Of a DNA stretch of 33,329 nucleotides, positions 21,728 through 29,573 are shown one piece after another. Source of the DNA: Chloroflexota bacterium (GTDB lineage Bacteria; Chloroflexota; Limnocylindria; P2-11E). Numbering within the stretch: the stretch's first letter is position 1; each line of letters opens with the position of its first letter. The stretch lies in contig VBGS01000049.1 in the NCBI GenBank assembly GCA_005889445.1, positions 1-33,329 of the forward strand. Reading direction: 5' to 3'. Both the position numbers and the translations under genes were made by a program. The notes below the pieces were generated by a model that saw only the letters and a list, made by a program, of their open reading frames with translations, did no database searches and was not told the DNA's origin.

Positions 21728-22891
21728 GTGTCGACCGCAACCAACTTCAACTACCAGGTCGCGCTCAAAGAAGGGCTCAAGAGCCTGCAGCAGGGCCGTC
21801 TGCGGCAGGCCGAACAGAGCTTTCGCTATCTGGTGGAGAAGTTCCCGGGAGCCGAGGGCGGCTACCGCGGTCTCGCGAAGGTCCACTTCGAGCAGGAGGA
21901 TCGGACCGGCGCGCTCAAGGTCCTTCGCGATGGCGCCGCCGCGCTGACCCGGTCGGGGGAACGGTCGGCGGCGATCGGCCTGCTCCGTGAGGCCGTCACG
22001 CTCGAGCCGCGCGATCTCGGAACGCATCGCCGCCTGGCCGCGGCGCTCGCGCTCGCCGGCGACGCCGAGGCCGCCGTGCAGGAGTACACGCGTTTCATCC
22101 GCGATCTGCGTGACTCCGGCGACGCCGATCGCGCCAAGCTCGAGGCGACGTACGGGGTCGGTCAGCTGAAGGACGCGCCCGGGGTCGCGGCGCTCCACGA
22201 CCTCGCCAACGGAGAGACGCCGCAGACAGGCTCGTCGGCGGACGAGTCGCCGCGCGATGAGACGATCCGCGCGGCGTTCGGCGGGACGACCGCGCTCCGG
22301 CCAAAGGCCGCGGACCCGTGGGAGGCGGTCCCGCCACCACCCAATGACGCGCAGCTCTGGTCACGACCGTCGCCCACGTTCGGGAGCGCGCGCGCGGCGC
22401 CCTCTGCCGCCGGGGATCCCTGGATCAGTCCGCCGCAGCAGCGAGAGGAGACCGCGCCGGTCGAACCTGCCCAGTCCGATGTGCGCATGGAGGAGGCCGC
22501 TCCCGAGCCCGAGGCACCCGCGCCGGTCGAGACCGCGCCCACGCCGGCGACCCTGCAAGAAGAAGACGCACCGGCGGATGACGCGCAGGTCGAGGCGGCC
22601 GCGGCTCGCTTCCTCGCGACCAGAGATCCGCGGGCCGCACGTCCAGCGCTCGAGGCCGCGCGGCGCTACCTCAGCGACGGACGCACCGATGCGGCCTCGG
22701 ACCTGCTCCTCCAGCTCATCGCCTCAGGTGTCGCCGATCACGACGCGCAGCGACTCCTGGTCGACGTGGCCCGCACTCTCGGCAAGCGGGACGTCGCGCG
22801 CGTGAAGTGCCAGCTGCTCGTGCAGGCGCTGCTCTTGGATGGCCGCAATGACCTTGCCGCGGAGGTCGAGGCCCTGGCGCAGGCGGACTGA
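21728..22891 (+). CDS. Tetratricopeptide-repeat protein with low-complexity acidic/Pro linker, function unknown
   Basis: 387 aa, GTG start; helical repeats LKSLQQGRLRQAEQSFRYLVEKFPGAEGGYRGLAKVHFEQEDRTGALKVLRDG... then an EAAPEPEAPAPVETAPTPATL linker and a second helical region. Confidence 0.75.
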   Translation: MSTATNFNYQVALKEGLKSLQQGRLRQAEQSFRYLVEKFPGAEGGYRGLAKVHFEQEDRTGALKVLRDGAAALTRSGERSAAIGLLREAVTLEPRDLGTHRRLAAALALAGDAEAAVQEYTRFIRDLRDSGDADRAKLEATYGVGQLKDAPGVAALHDLANGETPQTGSSADESPRDETIRAAFGGTTALRPKAADPWEAVPPPPNDAQLWSRPSPTFGSARAAPSAAGDPWISPPQQREETAPVEPAQSDVRMEEAAPEPEAPAPVETAPTPATLQEEDAPADDAQVEAAAARFLATRDPRAARPALEAARRYLSDGRTDAASDLLLQLIASGVADHDAQRLLVDVARTLGKRDVARVKCQLLVQALLLDGRNDLAAEVEALAQAD

Positions 22892-23724
22892 TGGACCGCC
22901 TTGCCGAGTACTTCCGCACCCTGCTCGGAGGCCAGTGCTGCAGCTGGAACAACGCGCTCGACGTCCTCATCGTCGCGATCTTCGTCTACTACGTGCTCGC
23001 GCTCATTCGCGGAACGCGAGCGGTGCAGCTCCTCATCGGCGTCCTCGTGCTCGTCTTGATCTACTGGATCGCGTCGCTCCTGCGACTCACGCTCACCACC
23101 CTTCTCCTCCAAGCGCTCTTCGCGGTCGCCCTGTTCGCGCTGGTCGTCGTCTTCCAGCCGGAGCTCCGCCGCGCGCTCGGGCAGCTCGGACAGCTCGGCC
23201 CGCTCAACCGGATGCTGATCCCGGGAGGCGAAGAAGAGATCGAGGGCACGGTGGACGAGCTGGTGCGCGCCGCGCTCCTCATCAGCGAGGCGAAGCACGG
23301 AGCGCTCGTGGTCCTCGAGCGCGGCACGGGGCTTCAGGACTACAGCGAGACCGGCGTGCCGGTCAACGGCAAGCTGACCGCGGAGCTCCTCGCATCGATC
23401 TTCATGACGCGATCACCCCTCCACGACGGTGCCGTGATCGTTCGCGGCGGCCAGATCCTCGCGGCGGCGTGCCTCCTGCCGCTCGAGGAGACCGCCGAAC
23501 GGACGACCGCGCATCGCTACGGCATGCGGCACCGCGCGGCGCTCTCGATCAGCGCGCAGACCGACGCGATCGTGGTGGTCGTGTCGGAGGAGTCGCAGGC
23601 GATCTCGATCGCCTCCGGTGGCCGGATGATCGGGGCGCTCGACGAGGAGCGGCTCCGCCGCGTGCTCACGTCGCTTCTGCGCAGCCGGATCCAGCCGCTC
23701 CCGTTCCGCAGCAAGGCCTCCTGA
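22891..23724 (+). CDS. cdaA: Membrane diadenylate cyclase (DAC/DisA_N domain; c-di-AMP synthase)
   Basis: N-terminal TM segments (LDVLIVAIFVYYVLALIRGTRAVQLLIGVLVLVLIYWIASLL), FQPELRRALGQLG, MTRSPLHDGAVIVRGGQILAAACLLPL, MRHRAALSIS, VVVVSEES. Confidence 0.95.
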   Translation: MDRLAEYFRTLLGGQCCSWNNALDVLIVAIFVYYVLALIRGTRAVQLLIGVLVLVLIYWIASLLRLTLTTLLLQALFAVALFALVVVFQPELRRALGQLGQLGPLNRMLIPGGEEEIEGTVDELVRAALLISEAKHGALVVLERGTGLQDYSETGVPVNGKLTAELLASIFMTRSPLHDGAVIVRGGQILAAACLLPLEETAERTTAHRYGMRHRAALSISAQTDAIVVVVSEESQAISIASGGRMIGALDEERLRRVLTSLLRSRIQPLPFRSKAS

Positions 23725-23727
23725 GTC

Positions 23728-24999
23728 GTGGCGCGCGTACCGGCGTCGGCGCGCTCGTTCCTGCCGCGGCGACGGATCGATCTGCGCCGCGCCTTCCTGA
23801 GTGACTTTCCGCTCAAGGCCGTCGCCGTCGTGATCGCGCTCGTCTTCTGGGTCGTGATCTCGCTGAATCAGGCGCCCGCCGAGGTCAGCCGCGCGTACGG
23901 CGGGTGCATCCCCGTGGAGCGGCCGGAGGTGCCGGCCGGATACGTCCTCGAGGGATCGCTCGGCGACGTCTCGATCACGCTGCGTGGGACCGACGCCGCG
24001 ATCACGAACGTCGTCGCCGCGGATCTGCACGCGACCCTGGACGTGAGTGGAGCCGACCTTCATCGGACCGATCCGCAGGACGTCCCGGTGAGCGCGACGG
24101 TCGCGAACCCTGCCGTGCGCGTCAGCGACATCTCGCCCGCGACGGTCAGTGTCAGGATCGAGCCGATCACGTCGCGACCCGTCGCCGTCCAGGTCCGATT
24201 CGCCAACGACCCGCCCTCCGGGAACCAGCCCGGCGATCCAGCGCTCAATCCGAGCGAGGTGCGTGTGAGCGGCGCCGCGAGCCACGTCGCGCGGATCGCG
24301 ACCGTCTACGCGACCGTCCGTTTCGGCGACGCGGCCACCGACCTGGTGAGCAGCGTGCAGCCCGTCGCGGTCGACGCGGCAGGCTCGCCGATCGACGGGC
24401 TCACGACGGACCCCGCGATCGTCCAGGTGAGCGTGCCGGTCCTGCCGACAGCGACCACGCGCACCGTGCCGGTCGTGTGGAACATTCGCGGGGCGGTGGC
24501 GGCCGGCTACCAGATCACCCGGATCACGATCGATCCGCCGGCCGTGACCGTCCGGGGGGAGCCCGCCGCGATCGGGAGCGTCGATCACGTCGATACCGGG
24601 CCAGCCGACGTGAGCGGGCTCACCGGCGACAAATCGTTCAACGTCGGTCTGATCCTGCCGGAGGGCACCTCGCTCTTCCGGACGACGGGCTCGACCGTCA
24701 CGGTGTCGGTCGCGCCGCTCGTCGGCACGCGCCCGTTCCCGCTGCTCGCGGTCCAGGCCATCAATCTGGCGAGCGGCCAGGTGGGCGAGACGGACCCGCC
24801 CACGGTGGGTGTCGTGCTCGCCGGTCCGGTGCCGGCGCTGTCGAGCCTGACGGTGGCCCAGGTGCAGGCCGTCGTCGACGCCACCGGGCATCAGCCGGGC
24901 AGCGTCTCGACCGTGGACGTCTCGGTCCGCGTGCCTGCTGGGATCACGGTACAGAGCGTGCAACCGACCAGGGTCACGCTCACCATACGAACGAGATAG
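23728..24999 (+). CDS. cdaR: YbbR-domain protein, CdaA-regulator-like
   Basis: N-terminal TM (FPLKAVAVVIALVFWVVISL), then repeated YbbR-like beta modules (VSVRIEPITSRPVAVQVRF; PPAVTVRGEPAAIGSVDHVDT); immediately 3' of cdaA. Confidence 0.85.
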   Translation: MARVPASARSFLPRRRIDLRRAFLSDFPLKAVAVVIALVFWVVISLNQAPAEVSRAYGGCIPVERPEVPAGYVLEGSLGDVSITLRGTDAAITNVVAADLHATLDVSGADLHRTDPQDVPVSATVANPAVRVSDISPATVSVRIEPITSRPVAVQVRFANDPPSGNQPGDPALNPSEVRVSGAASHVARIATVYATVRFGDAATDLVSSVQPVAVDAAGSPIDGLTTDPAIVQVSVPVLPTATTRTVPVVWNIRGAVAAGYQITRITIDPPAVTVRGEPAAIGSVDHVDTGPADVSGLTGDKSFNVGLILPEGTSLFRTTGSTVTVSVAPLVGTRPFPLLAVQAINLASGQVGETDPPTVGVVLAGPVPALSSLTVAQVQAVVDATGHQPGSVSTVDVSVRVPAGITVQSVQPTRVTLTIRTR

Positions 25000-25027
25000 A
25001 ACGCGTCCGCTCGGCGGGCGGCGGAGG

Positions 25028-26362
25028 ATGAAGACGGCGAGGCTGTTCGGCACCGACGGGATACGCGGGGTCGCGAATCTCGACCTGACCCCGGAGCTCG
25101 CCCTCCGCCTGGGCCGAGCGGCGGGCCATGTCCTCGGCGGTCCCGGTCACTCGGTGGTCGTGGGCCGCGACACCCGCCGCAGCGGCCGGATGCTCGAGAG
25201 CGCGCTGGCCGCGGGGCTGTGCTCGGTGGGCATGGAGGTCCGTCTGGTCGGCCATATCCCCACGCCGGGCCTCGCGTATCTGGCGAAGAAGCACGACTTC
25301 GTCGCCGGAGCGGTGATCAGCGCGTCGCACAATCCCGCTCCCGATAACGGTATCAAGTTCTTCGACCACCGCGCGCAGAAGCTCCCCGACGCCGTCGAAG
25401 ACGAGATCGAATCCCTGATGGAGCGGGACGGCACGCTCCCGCGCCCGACCGAGGGCGGCATCGGGCTCGTCGGCGACGTGCGCGGCCTGGTCAAGGACTA
25501 CGAGGACTTCCTCGTCTCGATGGCGCCGAGGCTGGAAGGCCTGCGGATCGCGCTCGACTGCGCGAACGGATCGACCTATCGCGTCGCCCCAGCGGTATTC
25601 GCCCACGCCGGCGCCGAGGTGCTCGCCTTCTTCGACGTTCCCGACGGCCAGAACATCAACGCGGGCTGCGGCGCCACGGCTCCCGAGGCGCTGCAGCGAC
25701 TCGTCGTGGATCGCAAGGCCGACGCGGGCTTCGCGTTCGACGGCGACGGGGACCGCGTGATCGTCATCGACGAGCGCGGGCGTGCGCACAACGGGGACTT
25801 CGTCCTCGCTCTCGCGGCGCGCCACTTCGCGAAGCACGATCGCCTCCGTCCGAGGCTCGTCGTCGGGACGGTCATGACGAACGGCGGGCTCGAGTCGACG
25901 CTGGCGCGGGACGGCATCAAGCTCGAGCGCACGCAGGTCGGCGACAGATACGTGTGGGAGGCGATGGAGCGTCTCGGCGCCCAATTCGGCGGCGAGTCCT
26001 CGGGTCACGTCATCTTCCGCGAATATGCGACGACCGGCGACGGGATCCTTACCGCGCTCGAGGTCCTGCACCTTGTCCGCGCCGAAGGACGTCGCCTTTC
26101 GGAGCTCGCCGACGAGATGGAGTTCTGGCCCCAGGTCACGCGGAACGTAAAGGCCTCGCGGCGCCGCGAGTGGGATCAAAGCGCCGCGTTCGTCGACGAG
26201 AAGAACAAGGAGGAGGCCGCGCTTCGCGGCACGGGGCGTCTCCTCGTCCGCCCGTCGGGGACCGAGCCGGTCCTTCGCATCACCGTCGAGGCGCGGGACG
26301 CGTCCGTCGCGTCGGCGACGGCGGAGCGGCTCGCGCGCGTCGCTGAAAGGGAGCTGATCTGA
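25028..26362 (+). CDS. glmM: Phosphoglucosamine mutase
   Basis: RLFGTDGIRGVANLDLTPELALRLGRAAG, AVISASHNPAPDNGIKFF, FAFDGDGDRVIVID, GGESSGHVIF, RPSGTEPVLRITVE. Confidence 0.97.
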   Translation: MKTARLFGTDGIRGVANLDLTPELALRLGRAAGHVLGGPGHSVVVGRDTRRSGRMLESALAAGLCSVGMEVRLVGHIPTPGLAYLAKKHDFVAGAVISASHNPAPDNGIKFFDHRAQKLPDAVEDEIESLMERDGTLPRPTEGGIGLVGDVRGLVKDYEDFLVSMAPRLEGLRIALDCANGSTYRVAPAVFAHAGAEVLAFFDVPDGQNINAGCGATAPEALQRLVVDRKADAGFAFDGDGDRVIVIDERGRAHNGDFVLALAARHFAKHDRLRPRLVVGTVMTNGGLESTLARDGIKLERTQVGDRYVWEAMERLGAQFGGESSGHVIFREYATTGDGILTALEVLHLVRAEGRRLSELADEMEFWPQVTRNVKASRRREWDQSAAFVDEKNKEEAALRGTGRLLVRPSGTEPVLRITVEARDASVASATAERLARVAERELI

Positions 26363-26363
26363 A

Positions 26364-28115
26364 ATGTGCGGGATCGTTGGGTACGTCGGTCCGCGCGAGG
26401 CACTACCGCTGCTGATGACCGGCCTGCGCCGGCTCGAGTACCGCGGGTACGACTCGGCCGGCGTCGCGGTGCAGGAGAACGGGACGCTCGAGGTCATGCG
26501 TGCCGAAGGAAAGCTCGACAACCTGGCATCTGTGGTGTCCGCGCATCCCGCCCCCGGCCACACCGGGATCGGCCACACGCGATGGGCGACGCACGGCCGG
26601 CCCAGCGAGCAGAACGCCCACCCGCACGTCGACTGTGGCGGCGTCACGGCCGTGATCCACAACGGGATCATCGAGAACTTCGAGGAGCTGAAAGGACCGC
26701 TCGTCGCGAAGGGGCATCGCTTCACCAGCGAGACCGACACCGAGGTCGTCGTCCACATGCTCGAGGACGAGCTGAAGAAGGGCGGATCGCTCGAGGCCGC
26801 CGCGCGCGCGGTGCTGCCGCGACTCGAAGGCGCCGCCGCGCTCGTGTTCATCTCCTCGAAGGACCCGGCGAAGATCGTGGCCGCGCGCATCAGCAACGCC
26901 GGCGGGGTGATCATCGGTTACGGCGAGAACGAGAACTTCATCGCCTCCGACGCACCCGCGCTCATGGAGCACACCCGTCTCGTCTCGTTCCTCGAGAACG
27001 GCGAGATGGCGGCGAAGTCCGGATACCAGCATTTCATGCTCAAGGAGATCCACGAGCAGCCGCGCGCGATCAACGACACGCTCCTCGGGCGCGTCGATCG
27101 ATCGTCCGGCCGCGTCATGTTCGACGAGAACGTGAAGCTCACCGACGAGCAGGTGCGGGCGCTTCCGCGGATCACACTGGTCGGCTGCGGGACGGCGGGA
27201 CACGCATCACTGATCGGCAAGATCCTCATCGAGCGGCTCGCGGGGATCCCCTGCGACATCGACATTCCGAGCGAGTACCGATACCGCGATCCGGTCGTGA
27301 CGAAGGGTCAGCTGCTCGTCGCGATCACGCAGTCGGGGGAAACCGCCGACACGCTCGCGGCGATGGAGGAGGCGCGCAAGCGCGGGGCACGGCTAATGAG
27401 CGTCGTGAACGTGATGGGAAGCGAAGCCAGTCGCGTGTCCGACGACGTCATCTACCTGCACACCGGGCCGGAGATCGCCGTGGCATCGACGAAGGCGTAC
27501 ACCGCGATGCTGGTGGATCTCTACCTGTTCGCGATCTACCTCGCGCAGCGGCGCGGCACCATCGACCCGGATCGCAGCCGGAGGCTGCTCGCCGAGGCGT
27601 TCCACCTGCCGACGCTCATCGACTCGGTGCTGCGCGAGGAGCCGAAGATCCGCGCGCTCGCATATCGGTACCACACGTCCCGCAACTTCCTGTTCCTCGG
27701 TCGCGGTGTGAACTACCCGACCGCTCTCGAGGGTGCGCTCAAGCTGAAGGAGCTTTCCTACATTCACGCCGAGGGCACCGCCGCGGGTGAGATGAAGCAC
27801 GGCACGAACGCCCTCATCGACGAGGATCTGCCGGTCGTCGCGATCGCGCTGAAGGATCCCGTCTACAAGAAGATCCGCAGCAACATGGAGGAGGTCCGCG
27901 CGCGAGCCGGTGTGCTCATCGCGATCGCCAACGACGATGACAGCGAGATCGCAGCCAAGGCCGACGACGTCATCCGCATCCCGAAGACCGACGAGCTGCT
28001 CTCACCGGTCCTCGCGGTGGTTCCGCTCCAGCTGCTCGCGTATCACATCGCCGATCGACGGGGGAACGACGTCGATCAGCCGCGCAACCTGGCGAAAGCC
28101 GTGACCGTCGAATGA
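26364..28115 (+). CDS. glmS: Glutamine-fructose-6-phosphate aminotransferase, apparently lacking about 30 aa in the glutaminase domain
   Basis: MCGIVGYVGPREALPLLMTGLRRLEYRGYDSAGVAV, HTRWATHGRPSEQNAHPH, VGCGTAGHAS, ITQSGETADTLAAMEEAR; FLENGEMA joins directly to AKSGYQHFMLKEIHEQP. Confidence 0.95.
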   Translation: MCGIVGYVGPREALPLLMTGLRRLEYRGYDSAGVAVQENGTLEVMRAEGKLDNLASVVSAHPAPGHTGIGHTRWATHGRPSEQNAHPHVDCGGVTAVIHNGIIENFEELKGPLVAKGHRFTSETDTEVVVHMLEDELKKGGSLEAAARAVLPRLEGAAALVFISSKDPAKIVAARISNAGGVIIGYGENENFIASDAPALMEHTRLVSFLENGEMAAKSGYQHFMLKEIHEQPRAINDTLLGRVDRSSGRVMFDENVKLTDEQVRALPRITLVGCGTAGHASLIGKILIERLAGIPCDIDIPSEYRYRDPVVTKGQLLVAITQSGETADTLAAMEEARKRGARLMSVVNVMGSEASRVSDDVIYLHTGPEIAVASTKAYTAMLVDLYLFAIYLAQRRGTIDPDRSRRLLAEAFHLPTLIDSVLREEPKIRALAYRYHTSRNFLFLGRGVNYPTALEGALKLKELSYIHAEGTAAGEMKHGTNALIDEDLPVVAIALKDPVYKKIRSNMEEVRARAGVLIAIANDDDSEIAAKADDVIRIPKTDELLSPVLAVVPLQLLAYHIADRRGNDVDQPRNLAKAVTVE

Positions 28116-28138
28116 CCCGCACGCTGGCGGTGCGGGTC
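28114..28138 (+). terminator. Strong hairpin at the glmS stop codon; terminator-like but without a clear U-tract
   Basis: GACCCGCAC(28114-28122)-GCTGGCG-GTGCGGGTC(28130-28138), perfect 9-bp stem. Confidence 0.45.
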
Positions 28139-28314
28139 CTGTCCCCGGTCGCGGCCCGCCCGCGCTCGCGCACCCTCCCCAGCCGCGCCGCCGTGGAATC
28201 GGTCTCGCTCCGCCGCGTTGCGGCGCGGCCGGGGCCCCGGGGGGCCCGCGCGTCGCGCGGGCAGACCGCTCCCGGTGCCACCCGCACCGCCACCGCTCTG
28301 CGGATCTTCTCCTC

Positions 28315-28683
28315 GTGAGTTCAGAGGTGGGCATCGACATCATCGAGACGGCACGCATTCGGAATGTGTTCGAGAAGTACCCACGGCGCTTTCTCGATCG
28401 CGTCTACACCGAGTGGGAGCAGCTGTACTGCCGGAACAACATCCTGCATCTCTCCGGTCGGTGGGCTGCGAAGGAGGCGGTGTCGAAGGTGCTCGGGCTC
28501 GGCGTTCGCGGGGTCGGCTGGCGCGAGATCGAGATCCGCCGCACCCGCGCGGGACAGCCGACGGTGACGCTGCATGGCCGCGCGGCCGCTCGCCGCGACG
28601 CGCTCGGTCTTCGCGATCCACTCTCCGTGTCGATCTCCCATATTCGCGATCTCGCGGTCGCGGTCGCCGTGGGCCTGCGCTGA
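28315..28683 (+). CDS. acpS: Holo-[acyl-carrier-protein] synthase
   Basis: GTG start; VGIDIIETARIRNVFEKYPRRFLDRVYTEWEQLYCRN...SGRWAAKEAVSKVLGLGVRGVGWREIEI...SVSISHIRDLAVAVAV. Confidence 0.95.
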   Translation: MSSEVGIDIIETARIRNVFEKYPRRFLDRVYTEWEQLYCRNNILHLSGRWAAKEAVSKVLGLGVRGVGWREIEIRRTRAGQPTVTLHGRAAARRDALGLRDPLSVSISHIRDLAVAVAVGLR

Positions 28684-29573
28684 GCGAGGGGTCGGCCACC
28701 GCGCTCACCGCTCGCGTCGTGCGAGCCGTCGTGAAACCGCTTCCGAAAGATGCCGGGAAGGAGACTCGCGGCCGCGTGCTCATCGTCGGGGGCTCGCTTC
28801 GCTATCCCGGCGCGATCCTGCTCGCGTCTCGCGCGGCGCTCCGCTGCGGGGCCGGCGTGGTGACCGTCGCGGCGGCGCGCTCGGTGACCGAAGCGATCGC
28901 CGGCGAAGACCCCAACGTGACCTTCTTTCCGCTCGCTGAGGCGCAGCCCGGCGTCGTCGCGACCGGAGCGGCCGCGCAGCTGTCGACGCTCGCTGGAGAG
29001 AAGACGCGCGTCATGCTCCTGGGGCCCGGCCTGGCGCACGGTCCGGGGACCGACGACTTCGTGGCCGCGGTGCTTCGCAACGCTCGGGCTCTCGCGACGG
29101 TCATCGACGCCGACGGGCTGAACGCCCTGGCACGAACCGAGGACTGGCGCGCGCTCCTTCCCGCGAAGACGATCCTGACGCCGCACGATGGGGAGGCCGC
29201 GCGGCTCGCCGGACGCGTCGTTCCTGCAGGGGCGGCGCGCGTCGTCTTCGCTGAACGGCACGCCCGCGACTGGGCCGCGGTCGTGGCGCTGAAGGGGCCG
29301 GTCACGGTCGTCACGGACGGCAAGAAGACGTATCTGCACGACCATCCCAATCCGACGCTCGGGGTCGGCGGATCGGGCGACGCCCTGGGCGGAGCGATCG
29401 CGGCGTTCGTCGCGCGCGGCCTGTCCCCGCTGGCCGCGGCCGCGTCCGGGGTGTGGATCCACGGCCGAGCGGGCGCTCTCCTGGCGGGCGAGGTCGGCGA
29501 GTCGGGCGCGCTCGCGACCGACATCGTCGACGCGCTTCCACGTGCGCTCCGTGAAATAGTCGAGACACGATGA
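28680..29573 (+). CDS. nnrD: ADP/ATP-dependent NAD(P)H-hydrate dehydratase (YjeF C-terminal domain family); start uncertain (CTG 28680 or GTG 28719)
   Basis: GRVLIVGGSLRYPGAILLASRAALRCGAGVVTVAA, VIDADGLNAL, TILTPHDGEAARLAG, VVALKGPVTVVTDG, LGVGGSGDALGGAIAAFVARG. Confidence 0.88.
   Translation: MSEGSATALTARVVRAVVKPLPKDAGKETRGRVLIVGGSLRYPGAILLASRAALRCGAGVVTVAAARSVTEAIAGEDPNVTFFPLAEAQPGVVATGAAAQLSTLAGEKTRVMLLGPGLAHGPGTDDFVAAVLRNARALATVIDADGLNALARTEDWRALLPAKTILTPHDGEAARLAGRVVPAGAARVVFAERHARDWAAVVALKGPVTVVTDGKKTYLHDHPNPTLGVGGSGDALGGAIAAFVARGLSPLAAAASGVWIHGRAGALLAGEVGESGALATDIVDALPRALREIVETR

Noticed and set aside
24980-26914. 644-aa minus-strand ORF opposite glmM/glmS
   Set aside because: Antisense shadow ORF produced by high-GC codon bias; the sequence is compositionally biased and matches no family I recognise, while the + strand encodes clear GlmM/GlmS.
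28112-28318. Small + strand ORF (68 aa) in the glmS-acpS spacer
   Set aside because: R/P/A-rich translation of very GC-rich structured spacer, no family signal and no SD.
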